Assembly (NCBI GenBank): GCA_018398585.1
Contig: JAGTTD010000008.1
Span: forward strand, 26,063,172 to 26,127,171
DNA from: Simmondsia chinensis
Taxonomy: Eukaryota > Streptophyta > Magnoliopsida > Caryophyllales > Simmondsiaceae
Length of the DNA: 64,000 nucleotides
Direction of reading: 5' to 3'
The notes beneath the pieces are model-generated. The model worked only from the letters and a program-made list of their open reading frames with translations, did no database searches and had not been told where the DNA came from. Position numbers and translations under genes: made by a program. Shown here in pieces: positions 10,344-21,900 of the stretch (positions within the stretch are counted from its first letter, which is position 1; every line of letters begins with the position of its first letter).

Positions 10344-12295
10344 TGTTGGAACCCATGTCCTGAAAACCCATTTATTTTATTTAAATTTCAATAAATAAAA
10401 TTGTTGATTTATTTTATGTCTAATTATAGTTTATGGGTTAAATATGCATGTGATTATTTCTAAAATGTTCCATGAGATGGACGTAGTCCAATACAACATG
10501 TCATAGTTTGGTTTAGATGGTCAATGAGATGAGTCCTTGATAGATTTTAGTGACGTGTCGTCAAAGTAAGTTCATAGTTGGTGATAAGTTCTGGACAACT
10601 TGTCTGATAAGACTATAACATGATACCTTAAATGACTTATCTAGGTCATGTGGATAGGAATCCAGAAGTATCATGTTAGTGTTCGTCTATAAGATTGGAA
10701 CATTGAGCTGGATCAAATGAGTTACTTGTATTTAGACTACTATCAGAAATAAGTGATTCATAATGTACTATTTGAACGATGACCCTAAATCTTGAGGGTA
10801 TTTTGGACATGTGCATGGAGCATTAGCTATCTTGGTGTACTTAAAAGTTAGGTCTCTAAATGTGATCGAAATCATATGTATATTAGGTAATAGCATAAAG
10901 TGTGATAAGGATCAGGTATTCAATAGGAAACTTTGGTCTCTTATGAGATGTAGATGTCCCCTTAGTTGATTCGCAAGTTTTTCCATTAATTCGGAAACTT
11001 TGGCCAAAGTATTGCAAGTGTTTGACATTTGGAGTTAATACTATGAATTTATTCATGTATAAATGAATTATTTGGAAAAAGGTGAGTGGGGAACTAATGG
11101 AAAAGTTATGAGAAAAATAATGATAGTAGTTGTAATTATTTTTCTCATGGATATCTAACATAGGGGTTGTTGTTATCAAAATAGTCTAATTGGGAATCAT
11201 CGAATAAATAGTTTAATTCTAGAGTGCAATAAGATTTATTTAGTGGAATTAAGTCATGTTAGATAGTAATCAAATTCTGTAATGAGATGATAATTTATGT
11301 AACTCATTTGAAGCTAGAGTTAAATAGTCTCTGAGGTCCCTGCGTAGGCCTCTAATTTTACACCATTAGACAAATGTTGAAAGAATTCATGAGATTAATT
11401 ATTTATTTATGTAATGAGTAAATTTAAATTTGCTAAACATTATTAGTTAGATGAATTAAATTAAACTTTTAAAATAAAACTATTTTTAAAAAAAAAATTC
11501 ATAAGATGAATTTTTACATGTGGGAAACAAAAAAAAAAAAAAATGAAATATCGCATATTTTATTGGCTCGACCAATCACAGTTGATATGAGTTGCGCCGT
11601 GAGAGGAGGAGAGGCGCTATCCATGCCTCCCTTTTTGGACGAACCAGTGCGTGACATGCACCCATCCGCTCCAACAGGCGCGAGTGAATGGGGTTGTGTT
11701 ACATGGCAGGAATATGCTGGCCAAACGAATTTTTTTCTTGGCCTTAAACGACGTAGTTTCATTTTTTTTAAGTGTACCACATTGAAGTTTTTTAGGTTTT
11801 TCCGGTCCAACAGCCTACTATAAATAGGGGTCGTAAAATTAAGGTTTAGTATCAATTAATTTTTATAATTTTCCGAGAGTGTTGACTTCAGAGAATTAAA
11901 AGAGGAGAAATTTTCATTAAAATTTTTCCTCTAGTTTAATTTTTTTTTTCAGAGCCCACACTTCAGGTGCTCAAAGAGATTGCGTAGAAGGTCTCACGGT
12001 CTCTATAATTTCTTGGGGCGACACTACAGTCTGCATCCAGGTATTTTTCTTTCTCTTTTCTTTTAGTTTTCACTTTTCTATTTATTTACAGTATTTATTA
12101 TGCTAGTTATTATTTATGTCATTATTATGAATGTATTAGAGTAGAGGCCTATAGATTTAAAATTAGGAATTTTAAATCTATAGATTTAGAATTATGAATT
12201 TCAAATCGCTTGTAGGTTTAAAATTAGAAATTCTAAATCGTTCCGCTGTGTTAATTTGATTAACTTAGGGAATATTTTTGAACTATGGCCCAACA
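10344..12295 (+). repeat. Right (3') LTR of family B copy 1
   Basis: TGTTGGAA...GGCCCAACA, 1952 bp. A TATA box is at 11819-11827 (tataaatag), followed by the shared 'ggagaaattttcattaaaa' and 'agcccacactt' R/U5-type segment. It lacks both the PIF-like insertion and the 249-bp duplication of the left LTR, so it is the better reference copy. The next base begins the leader of the Tat-lineage gypsy element. Confidence 0.85.
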
Positions 12296-13800
12296 GGATT
12301 ACCAAATCGTAATTGTTGGCCATTCATCGATGGTCAAGACAAGAAGGTCTAGTGGCCTCGAGCATGAGGAGCCAAAAGGCTTAGGCATGGTTGGATCCCT
12401 GCTTGAGCATCCTTTGGAGTAAAGTCCCATATCTTGAAGGAATGAACCAAGTCACAGCCACGGCAGCGAATGTGGTGGTGATGATGACATCCCAGAAGAT
12501 GAATGTATTGTGCTCGATGGTGATTCTCACAAGAATTTCACAGCCGTGCTCAAACATCATTTAGAGATTTGGACTAAGGAATCCAACAAGCAATGAGGGA
12601 AGCTTTCGAGAGACAAAGTGCATAAATAGAGCGCAATCTAGATGCTCAGCATGAAAACTCTGCCACCAAGAGCCTAATCAACAACTTCAGAAATTCTATG
12701 AATGGAAGGCTTCATAGAGAAACTGATGGAGTCTTAGTAGAAATGAACTCGACCATTTCTTCTCCTTCTACCCTTATTGCTAAGGACGTGGCTAGGTCGA
12801 CTGTGGTTGAAGTTGAACCTATCTTGGTTAGACAAGCTGAGACTCATAACGGCTTGGTCCAAGCCGTTAGGAAGGATATCAGGCAGCTTAGGCTTGTATC
12901 CCTTCCATCAGTACCAACTAGTTACCCTCACAAGGTACCCTCGAGTTTGCAGTTGCTCGTTGCTCAAGTTGACTACACTGTCCCTGACAGAACGGAGAAC
13001 CCAACTATGGCCAAACTAGGTGTTACGCACTTGGAATCAAGCCGTGGAAGTGATAACATGCCCCTTGGGGCTACTGGGCCTTCGAATCAGAGTTTCTCTT
13101 TGACCATGAGGGACCTCAACACTAATGCGTCGGTGTTACCTATCCTCGAGACAGGGGGGGCATAATCGTTCTTACCCTCCTCAAGTAGTAGAAGTTGTCT
13201 CAAGGCCCACTTAAGGCCTTGAAGTAGAAGTGCAAGGTTAGGCCCCCGCTTTCGGGAACCAACCTAGACCTCTTCATGCTTATAATACTGGGGACGGGGG
13301 AATTAACAACCCACCTCCTAAAGCTCATGACTTGTGGAATGATCAGGCAAGGATGAACCAATAGCCTGCTAACAATGGTGTGCTTCTAGGCATGCCTTGT
13401 AACCCAGGTCCTGCTAGGAGATTCTTTATGGAGAATCAAGTGCATGGCTAGTATGATCAAAGGTTTACCCAATGTTTGGGGGGTAACAACCATTCCCAAA
13501 CCCGATTATGACGGGTGCTCTGTATCTTACAGATCCCCCTCGAGATCCTCACCCACTTGGGGGGCAATGGTAGGCGCATAATCATGTGCCTAACCTACCC
13601 CTCTAGGACCAATTGGCCGCCCTCATTGAGCAATGTAAAGGCCGGGTCTCGTAAGGATCAACAGACCCTTGTATAGTAAACCTTACCCTGACTACATAGA
13701 CAGGGATTATCCTTTCCTCAAGGATGCAAGATCCTCGAGTTCACCCTCGTATCAGGGGAAGGGACTGTTTCTGCCCTCGGGTATTTTGCAAGATTTAGTT
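12296..13800 (+). pseudogene. Tat-lineage leader and gag N-terminal region
   Basis: The longest open stretch, 12698-13165 (155 codons), is polar and Ser/Thr-rich, without recognised domains. It is followed by Asn/Pro-rich frames interrupted by stops up to 13800. In Tat elements a poorly conserved, low-complexity gag N-terminus precedes the conserved capsid-like domain, and the position fits that. GC content is higher than in the neighbouring copia LTR, which marks the element boundary near 12296. No primer-binding site was found in the first 100 bases. Confidence 0.5.
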
Positions 13801-14340
13801 TCTAATGTAGAAAAGCGGCAGATGACCAATATCTCAAATTAAGGCTGTTCCCAAGCTCATTAAATGGGATCGCTTTCCAGTGGTATATTGGCGTACCCCC
13901 TAATTCTATCTACTATTGGGACGATAACAATTTCAGGCCAATTCTCAAGAATGGAACTAGGAACTTCCATGTCAAACTTGGCTTGGATGAGTCAAAAGCC
14001 AGGCGAGTCAGTGGAAGACTATATTAACCGGTCCAAGAGAGCCATGCTAAAACGCACAGTAGCCCTTCCTAAACTTGAGTTCGCCAAGCTGGCCTTAAAC
14101 GGCTTGGATATAAATTCAGGAAAAAAAATTTGAAGGCTCTGTCTTTACGACGCTTCTTCAGCTAGAAGAATGTGACGCTAGATACACAGCTATCTTAAAA
14201 AAAGAAATCCTTAAGAAAAATAGCGTGCATGGAACTTTCGTACATGACTTAATAGAAGAGGAAGAAGATGCTCCGTACGAGATTGACATTGCTGAATGTC
14301 AAAGGGCCTTCTTTGGTTTGTAATCTTTTGACCAAGAAGG
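13800..14340 (+). pseudogene. Tat-lineage gag, capsid-like domain
   Basis: Across three frames the sequence reads FRLFPSSLNGIAFQWYIGVP then PNSIYYWDD, then MSQKPGESVEDYINRSKRA, LPKLEFAKLALNGLD and EEEDAPYEIDIAEC. This is the retrotransposon gag domain order of the Tat lineage (FQWY, then W.D, then MSQ..GES...YI.RFK). Capsid-like gag packages the element RNA. A frameshift near 13960 and another near 14130 break the frame. The open run 13864-14133 covers the central part. Confidence 0.8.
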
Positions 14341-15770
14341 ATATTAAGGCCAGGAAGTCGTATTAGTCCCAAGACTTAAGAAAATACTCTTTTGACCTCT
14401 TTAGAGCTAATGTAACATTCAATTGGCTTGAGGCAAGTAATAAACTCTAGATTAGAGGTAACACAGAAAACTTGACCCCAATTCTAACAAGGGAAAGGTA
14501 TACTATAAGTGGCACGATTCGTTGACCCATCCAACGAGGAACTGCGTGATCTTTAGAAACATGATTCAAATGCCATAGACGTAAGGGAATTAATTTTTTG
14601 GGGAGAAGGACAAATGGGCGTCGATAAAAACGCCTTTCCCAGTCCTGCCCAGATCAATGTAGTTGAGGTAGTAAAGCCTTATCAACCCCATTAAAACCAA
14701 ACTAATGGTGTATCTCTATGCAGGATGAATGCAGGCAAAGACAACATGGCTATGGCTAATGCTTTGTTTGATAGGCTGCTTGAATTAGGAATAATGAGGT
14801 TTCCTTGAACCACGTTGATATTTCCAAAAGATCATTGTAAATGCATATCATGGCTGAACACTCTGCATGCGATTGTGAAGCGTATAGAAGGTTCGTAAAG
14901 AAGCAACTAGAGGAAGGTACCGTCCTCGTCTCTAAGGAAGAAGAGTTAGCCATGGTGATTCTTACATATGACCATTAGCAGACAAACTTTGCTTCTAAGA
15001 AATAGGCGTCAAGGAAATGCCTATGCCTTACCTAAGACCTCTGCAGAGGTTGCGGTCATAAGCTGGTGTCCGAAATGAAGAAGTTGAACCTTTTTCTAAA
15101 GAAAAGGTATCATCATTAGGCTTCCTCTGGGCTCTCCCTCGAAGATTCAGGTCATCATGAGGACAGGGCATCACAAGAGGAATCCAAAGTACACCCTATT
15201 GAATATGGGCACCAATTTGGTACCACAACAGTCTGGATAACAACCTTCTAGTGTTAGGTTTGGCAATGTCGAGAAGAGGAATCACCTCAATCAAGAGGCA
15301 TTTAGTCCTTCCAACCTTACTCGAATCTAGAAAAGGACGCAGTTGCATAAAAGACAGCTCAGCGAAGGACTTTGCACGATACCTGCTACGCCAAACTTTC
15401 TCAAGAAGACGCTAGGATCCAAAAGGACAAAGAAACCGTGTGAACCCAACATGGTCTGACATCTAGAATGATTTCCTCAAAAAAGATTTCCCCCAGTCTA
15501 TAGAGGAATCTCAAACACAAGAGGTTGATCTTAAGGACCAACTGTGAGAATAGGAAATGCTAGTTAATGGCAATCCTCAACAACAGAGTCAGGATACATC
15601 CATAGTTGATAGCCTTGAGAAGGGAGTAGACTAGGGGATCCAAATTCAATTCAAGGCTTCCTAAAAAGGTGGATGCCAGAACTTCCTTACTCCTTCCCTT
15701 GGAGTTTACGGTAGCTGATGCCTAAGAAGGTCTCAAGGTTGATGTGATAGCACTGGACTAGGAGCCTCAA
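14340..15770 (+). pseudogene. Tat-lineage gag C-terminus and gag-pol linker
   Basis: A KVYYKWHDSSTHPTKNCVIF motif near 14490-14560 matches the Tat-type gag C-terminal knuckle-like region (Y/C..H....H.T..C..L). The remainder, to the protease, is a variable linker with many stops. No other domain is recognised. It joins gag to protease on the same strand, as expected for a gag-pol polyprotein. Confidence 0.6.
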
Positions 15771-16451
15771 GTGGAGCTCATGGCTGAAGCAGTGTCCATT
15801 AAATGTACACTCAACTCTTTGTCTTTTAAGGTTAATGCTACAACACCCAAATTGCCTGATGACACACTTGACATAATGGAGATGATGTTTGATGGGCCTA
15901 ATGCCGCCAATAAACACATCCAGTCCAGTACATCAAGGGCAAATTTGATGGCATTCTGGGGAACAGGATCTTGGTAGATAATGGTATAGCTATCAACGTA
16001 TTGCCTTCATATATTTCGGGGGTTATTAGTAAATCTCGAGAAGACTTAATTACTTTAGATGTGAAAATTTGTGGCTTTTCCGACGCTACTACCGAATCCT
16101 AAGGAGTCATCCTGATTGACTTAACTATTGGCGGCTTAAGCAAGCTGACATCATTCTTTATGGTGGAAACTATCTCAAGCTATAATGCTTTGCTTGGTAG
16201 AGATTGGCTACATGCCAATTATTGTATTCCATCTTCACTTCACCAGTTGTTGATCTTCTGGAACCATGAAAAGTATGAGATTGTTATAGCAGATAACAGG
16301 CCATTCATGGCTTGCACCAACTGTGTTGAGGCAAAATTCTATGAAGATGGCGTGGGACCTGTTGAAGTCAAAAGGACCATTCCACAATTTGCCCAACAGC
16401 AAGACACGATAGCTATCCTTGACACCCCACTAACTAAAGCTGAGGTTGGTT
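15771..16451 (+). pseudogene. Tat-lineage aspartic protease region
   Basis: Two overlapping frames (15771-15977 and about 15900-16450) give HIQSSTSRANLMAF, then the protease core ILVDNGIAINVLPSYI near 15970-16015, then FFMVETISSYNALLGRDWLH near 16155-16215. The GRDWLH block is the conserved C-terminal part of this protease family. The active-site triad reads DNG rather than DTG/DSG. The change could be lineage usage or decay. One TAA (about 16099) splits the two halves. The enzyme would cleave the polyprotein. Confidence 0.75.
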
Positions 16452-17940
16452 AAGCAGATCTCGAGTTTGAAGACTTTGATTTCTGGGGAAACATGAGAGC
16501 CCTTCTTGATGAAAAAGACTTCTAGGGCACTCCAAAACCTTGATGTAGAGGCACGAAGACCTCCCAGTAATGGCCTAGGAGGCCATTTCCTCAGCATTAG
16601 TAAGGCTCGTGGACTGGCATGCTAAGGATTAGTTTTGGACTGAGCAGCCATTCAATGGTTTCTAAGTCCATATAGTACAAGAAAAAAAAGCTAGAGCTCT
16701 CTGACATAAGAGGAGCACGAACCAAATTGGAGGATTTAAGGGCTGAAGTCCAAGATCCCCTCCTTGAGGTTAATTTGGGTCCAACAGAAGACCTAAGATC
16801 TACTTATCTGAGCACTTTGCTTTCTAAGGAGTAGAGAGAGTAGTAACTAACTTTGCTTCGTTAATTCAAGGATTGCTTTGCTTGGGATCATCACGAGATG
16901 CCTAGCTTAGATAGAAAAATAGTTGAGCATATGCTTCCTATTAAGCTAGGCTCAAGGCGCATCATTCAAGACTAGAAAAGGATGTCCTAAGAAATCATTG
17001 ATTTGCTTAAGGAAGTGATTAAAGGACTCTTAAAGGCCAAATTTATTAGAACTACTAGGTATGTTGAGTGGATGTCAAATATTGTTACTATCACTAAAAA
17101 GAATTGAAAAATTGGGGTCTGTATGGATTTTAGAGATCTGAATGCAGCCACCCCAAGGGATGAGTATCCAATGCCTATTGCTGATGTGCTCATTGACTCA
17201 GCCTCAAGGCATGAGGTTTTGTCCTTTATGAATGGCTATTGTAAGTACTACCAAGTCATGATTGCTTCGGAGGATACTCAGAAAACATCATTCAGTTGTC
17301 TTTGGTCAATAAGGACATTTGAATGGGTGGTTGTGCCGTTTGGTTTGAAGAACGCTAGGGCCACCTAACAGAGAGCCATGAACATGGTCTTTAATAAGCT
17401 TATTGGAAAAACCATGGAAGTCTATATAGATGACAGCGTGGTCAAATCAAAATCCAAAGTTAAACAATTAGAGGACTTAAGGGGTGCGTTCCTTAAGATG
17501 AGGGCCCATAACCTCAGGATGAACCCATTAAAATGTGCTTTTGGCATACGAGCTAGAAACATTCTCGGTTTTCTGGTACACTAAAGGGGCGTCGAGGTGG
17601 ATATTAATAAGACTGAGGCCATCCAACAAGCCAAACTGCCCTCAAACAAAAAGGAGCTTCAAGGCTTCCTTGGGCAGGTTATAACTTCCTAAGATGTTTT
17701 ATCTCGAATGTCGAGAGGAAAACAAAAGTTTTCTCTCCACTGTTGAGACTCAAGTTTGAAAAGGACTTCAAGTGGGAGGTGCTACAAGTATCATTCGAGG
17801 CCATCAAGGAGTACTTGATTAGGTCGCCAGTACTTATTCCACCAAAGCTGAGCAAGCCTTTGAAGATCTATGTCTCTGCTTCTGAGGAATCTATTGGTTG
17901 TTTACTGGTACATGACAGTGAGTAAGGTTTTGAACAGGCT
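16452..17940 (+). pseudogene. Tat-lineage reverse transcriptase
   Basis: Blocks are in canonical order: CFAWDHHEMPSLDRKIVEHM (16865-16935), a KGLLKAKFIRTTRYVEWMSN-like stretch (17025-17080), VCMDFRDLNAATPRDEYPMP (17120-17180), FMNGYCKYYQVMIASEDTQK (17225-17290), WVVVPFGLKNARAT (17328-17368), then the catalytic YIDD at 17423-17434. After the palm come NPLKCAFGI and LGFLVH. The two active-site aspartates are intact, but stops (for example TAA at 17369 and 17582) break the frame. The family wording at the active site is YIDDMVVKS, and here it is YIDDSVVKS. Confidence 0.85.
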
Positions 17941-18159
17941 GTGCTCTACCTTAGTCATTGCCTAAATGAATGTGAAATAAAGTATTCTCCAATTGAAAGA
18001 CTATGTTTGTCGTTTTTTTATGCATCAACAAAACTAAGACGTTAGTTCTTGGTGTTTACTATATATGTGGTTGCCTAGAGATGTCCTCAAGTGCATGCTG
18101 GATAGCCATTTATGAGAAGGAGACTAAATAAATGGAGCTAAGCTCCACTTTAGTTTGAG

Positions 18160-18392
18160 TTGGTTTATGCCTCACATAAGTCGCTAAAGGAACAAGCTTT
18201 AGCAGACCTCTTAGCTAACCACCCAAACATCCATACTGGCTTAAACAATGAACTAGAACAGCTTCTAGTGGTAGAACTAGTTCCTTGGAAACTGTTCTTT
18301 AAAGGCTCGAGGACCAATTCAAGTGCTGGAGTTGGAACCGTGATAGAATCCCCTAATGGGATCATCACTAAATTGGCTGTCAACTTGGTAAG
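18160..18392 (+). pseudogene. Tat-lineage RNase H, 5' half (cut by insertion)
   Basis: Residues PWKLFFKGSRTNSSAGVGTV and IESPNGIITKLAVNLV are the start of the RNase H fold. The family pattern is W.LFFDGS....GAGVG.V..SP.G; here the first catalytic Asp is Lys. The domain stops at 18392, where the SIRE-like LTR begins. It resumes at 34112 with KCFNNMVEYEALIIGL. A GGTAA string is present at both edges (18387-18391 and 34118-34122), possibly the remains of a target duplication. Confidence 0.85.
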
Positions 18393-19124
18393 TGAAGGCC
18401 CAAAGAGCAACTTAAGAGAGGAGATGGGGTGAATTAGGTTCTTTCGTGATAAGTGAAAAATTAAACTTTATGAACCAAAAATTAAATTGAAAGCTAGAAA
18501 ATGAATATGAAATGAAAAAGATAAAAGCAAGAATAAAACGATGCACAAAGATTTTTATAGTGGTTCACTTCCAAATCGGAAGCTTGTCCACTCCTCTAGT
18601 GACAACACTTTGTCACTTGAGCCTTGAACTAAGCTTGATCATCCTTTTTAAAACTAGCCTTAGGATCCAACCTTTACAATAAAAAATTAAAATAAAGCAA
18701 TTGAAGAATTAAAGCAATGAGACTCTTCACTCTTTCAAGAGTGAATTGACAATAGATCAAGCTTAGCCAAAGCTATAGATATGCAAATTAAGCTCAATTA
18801 TCAATAACAAAGAGAATTAGTGATGCTCAACAAAAACTTTAAACAAAACTTGAAATCAAATTGTTAAAGCACAAGAAAGTAAGAGCATTTTATCAAATAA
18901 TGCTTAGAAGGTGTTGGATGATTTAAACCAAAGCATTCAAGCCCTATTTGTTGGCAAATGAGAGCCTAGGGGACGTTCAAACTATTGGAAAAAAGATTAG
19001 GAAAGAAATTAAGTCAAAAGTAGCTGTTTGGGGCTTTTTCTGATCTGATTGTTGGCACAAAAGGGTCGTGTGTCGAAACACAGAAGCTTCGGATGGCTAC
19101 TGTATTTGAACGTTGTTTATCTAT
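18393..19124 (-). repeat. SIRE-like 3' LTR, distal part
   Basis: Plus-strand text starts tgaaggccc and matches the 5' LTR at 32620 onward (gtgaattaggttctttcgtg and what follows), with small indels. The extra 'gagcaacttaagagaggaga' after tgaaggcccaaa is unique to this copy. The place where the 5' LTR has its TATA box (33234-33242, ctatttata on the plus strand) here reads ctatttgttgg, so the promoter is mutated. It continues at 26435 after the Athila insertion. Confidence 0.85.
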
Positions 19125-20591
19125 TGATGTGTTTTTCTATGTCTATCAAAATTTAATATATAATCCTATCTATTAAACACACCTAAATTGAAGTGTAGGG
19201 CGAGAGGGTGTTGAACTACAGGGACTAAAAGTGCGTGAATTTAATCTATGATCTAAATTGATTTAAGGAAAAGTGATATTTTTGTGTTAATTAATCTAGA
19301 AAATGACAATTAAACTAAAGTAATTTACTACTAATCGGGAACGTGTATTAAATTGGAGCCTAGGGTTTCAAATCCATCGTTAGCCAATTAGTTTTGCGTT
19401 AACTCTTAAATTGGAATTATTGATTGTCACACGGGTAGCGGTTTAGGCTACAAGCTTCAACCTACTAAGATAATGCTGTTAGTATTGCGTATTGACCCTA
19501 TCTAACTAAAGCATAGGGAAGATACGCTTTAATTAACAATTCGGTTAATGCTAGTGCTTGATTAATTAATCCTAAGGCTACAAGTATAAAGAATTAATTT
19601 ATAAATATAAATATCAACAATTAAAGGTTACAAACTCAACAATCATATCAATTGAATAAATAGTAAAAATATAATACTTCAAAGTATTTATCTCAACCAA
19701 GCAATTCATGTAAACAATCAAATTAACCCGAATTAAAAGTGAACAAAAGTAAAGGCTAAGATTTCATCTAACCCGAGAGAGCAAGTTAGCTCTCCATCAA
19801 GGATGATCCGGTGAAGGAGAAGATAAACAAACTCATGTCGGTCTTCACGCTAATTTCGCCCTTGTTCCAATTTAACGAAAAAAATAAAAAATAATATAAA
19901 ACAAGGAGAGAGAGAGAGAGAGAGGGAGAGAGAGCTGAGAGAAGGGGAGAAAACAGGGGCCGTTCGTCAATCAGCACCCCAACAGACAGAGAGCCCCAAG
20001 ATCGAATGCCTCCCCTCCTTTTAAATCGACGATGCCGCTGCTAACGAAACCCTAAGTCGGTGCTGGTGGTGGGCCGGACGCTGGTGGTGGTTGGACTTTG
20101 GGAAGATGACGATGATAGTGTCGGTGGCTAGTGAAGTTGGACCTGTGTTTGGGCCTGTGTTACTGTTGGTCGACGGGCTGGAGAGGACGGTGACGTGCTG
20201 GGCCTGGGTCGGGCTTAATTTGTGCGTAGTTGTGGGGTGGTGGTCGTGCCAAGATGAGCTGGTGGAGGTTGATGGGCTGGGCTGAGGACGACCTGATGCT
20301 GCAGGTGGTGGTTTGGCCGAACAGTACTGATGCGGTGGCTTTGGGTTGAAGATGATGAGCAATGCTGATGCGGGTCGGGCTTTTACATTGTTGTCCCAAA
20401 TTTCGATTGATTTGATTTAATTGTTTGAGTGTCGAATTTATCTTATTTGCATCCAAATTTGACAATTTTCGTAACTTTAATTTCAAACCTGTTAAACATA
20501 AAAATTGCCAAAATGAGTGTAGAACTATAAGTAAATAGGTGCAAAATAATTAAAATAACAATTAAAAGATGCGTAAATACGAGACCCATCA
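19125..20591 (-). repeat. Athila-like 3' LTR (1467 bp)
   Basis: It begins TGATGTGTTTTTC and ends GACCCATCA. It is closely similar to 25137-26429 over its whole length, except for about 150 bp (19516-19664) present only here, and a longer (GA)n run at about 19904-19934. The GC-rich part at 20020-20350 carries open frames rich in Ser, Pro, Thr and Gln, but no protein domain. The close similarity of the two LTRs suggests this is the youngest of the nested insertions. Confidence 0.9.
19904..19934. repeat. (GA)n microsatellite in the Athila LTR
   Basis: A gagagagagagagagagaggg-type run lies downstream of the T-rich side of the LTR. The partner LTR has only a short gacagagagag at about 25770-25780, so the run expanded, or contracted there, after insertion. 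Confidence 0.9.
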
Positions 20592-20612
20592 ACACCTCCA
20601 CACCTAACCTTT
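20592..20612 (-). other. Athila-like polypurine tract
   Basis: Plus strand acacctccacacctaacctt; on the minus strand this is aaggttaggtgtggaggtgt, directly before the TGATGGG start of the 3' LTR. The purine-rich AGGTGTGG.GGTGT form at this position is typical of Athila elements. It marks the plus-strand priming site. Confidence 0.85.
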
Positions 20613-21900
20613 GCTAGTCCTCGAGCAAAGCATATGATTTAACATAAAGACTACAGTGACCAACTATCCCAACCTTTACCAAGTTTTTCAAGAGTAACAC
20701 TTATATTATAATTCAAGACAAGATTAAATCATCTAGAGCATTCTCTAATTCCATGAATTTAGATGATTAAACTTCAAAACTCGTCATAGAATTTCATTAA
20801 CCTTGTATCAACTAATAGGAATTACTCAAGCAATTTAAGTGCACAAGTGAAAGTGATTAGGATTTCATGTCACAAAATCTCCTCAAACTCTCGCTTCCAA
20901 CCAAATATATAAAGGTTTTGTGCACCCACACCATTGAATCACCTAAACACATGCCTATACATAGAGAAATTTTAAGTGGCATATGGGTGACTACTTTACA
21001 ACATTCTGATCTCGATATAGCACAAAAGAAACTTTATCACGAATATACATCAATTTTCAATTTTTCTTTTTCTTTTGCCTTTTTCTTTTGGAGGAAACCT
21101 TTTTTCTTTCTTTTTTTTTTCCTTTTCATTTTTTTTTTCTTTTTTATTTCCTCTTTCTTTTCTGTCTATTTTTGGACCCCCTTTTTTTTTTTTTTTTTAT
21201 AACACGTACTTCATCATTACAATTGACATTGACCAACCAATACTTTACATAACATTAAGGGCAAGGATTAGGATAAGCCAATAGGGCAGGCTTGCAAAAC
21301 TCAAGATATATAAGGTTGTTTATTCAAATTCTTTAGATTTTCCGCAACGTGAAAGTCCTGTGCTTAGTGAATATGTGAGCGGTATGAGTAGAACCCATTA
21401 ATATCAACAATAATCAACAACACTTATTAACAAGTATGAAGTAGAATCATTTAATTTCATGGAATTAAGAGAACGAAATAAGCAACTAATCCCACTGTCA
21501 TCATAACATACACATCGATCAAGGAAAACTTAGCTAAACGGTTATAATGCACGCTCAAAATGCATAAAAAATGTTCAAAATTTTAAAAAATTTGACCAAA
21601 TATGGGCACATGCACATGAGCCTCACACCCTCACCTAAATCATGCATTATCCTCAATGCAACAACATCAATCATTAAAGCACAAGAGATATGTGAGACGG
21701 AGCAATACAACCTGACGAGACGGCGTGAACATGTATATATGACTCCTTCAACACGGGACAAGAACCTGAAAAGAGATCAAACAAGTTTCCAAGAAACTAA
21801 TTAATTCAAAAACTAAACTAAAACAAGAATTAACAAAACCTAGGCTGCCTCCTAGGAGCGCTAAGTTTTACGCTTTCAGTCTAGCGCAATGGGTCTAGCG
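20613..21900 (-). other. Athila-like 3' non-coding region
   Basis: No gene is visible. It starts, after the truncated RNase H, with gcgctcctaggaggcagcc (minus strand, about 21861-21843), the short palindromic segment seen after the coding region of many Athila-type elements. It includes a 150-base pyrimidine block on the plus strand (21056-21205), which is purine-rich on the element strand. Open frames here encode only Phe/Ser homopolymer and are not genes. Confidence 0.6.

Larger units (their letters stand above)
2646..12295 (+). mobile_element. Ty1/copia element, family B copy 1 (degenerate, full length)
   Basis: Two related LTRs (2646-5766 and 10344-12295) both begin TGTTGGAA and end CCCAACA/CCAACA. 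They flank an interior carrying decayed gag, integrase and RT in copia order on the plus strand. A polypurine tract (aggacaagtaggagaa) immediately precedes the right LTR. Five-base flanks differ (agaag on the left, ggatt on the right), so no target duplication survives. The element may be recombinant, or a neighbour may have been deleted up to it. Copies of the same LTR family recur at 40300-42276, 51557-52899 and 62776-63952. Confidence 0.8.

Noticed and set aside
20021..20486. Ser/Pro/Thr-rich open frames in the GC-rich part of the Athila LTRs (also 25869-26187)
   Set aside because: The same segment occurs in both LTRs, on both strands in several frames, without domains. Base composition explains the open frames.
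20867..21284. Phe-rich plus-strand open frames
   Set aside because: Encoded by a pyrimidine homopolymer block on the strand opposite to the element. No start context or domain.
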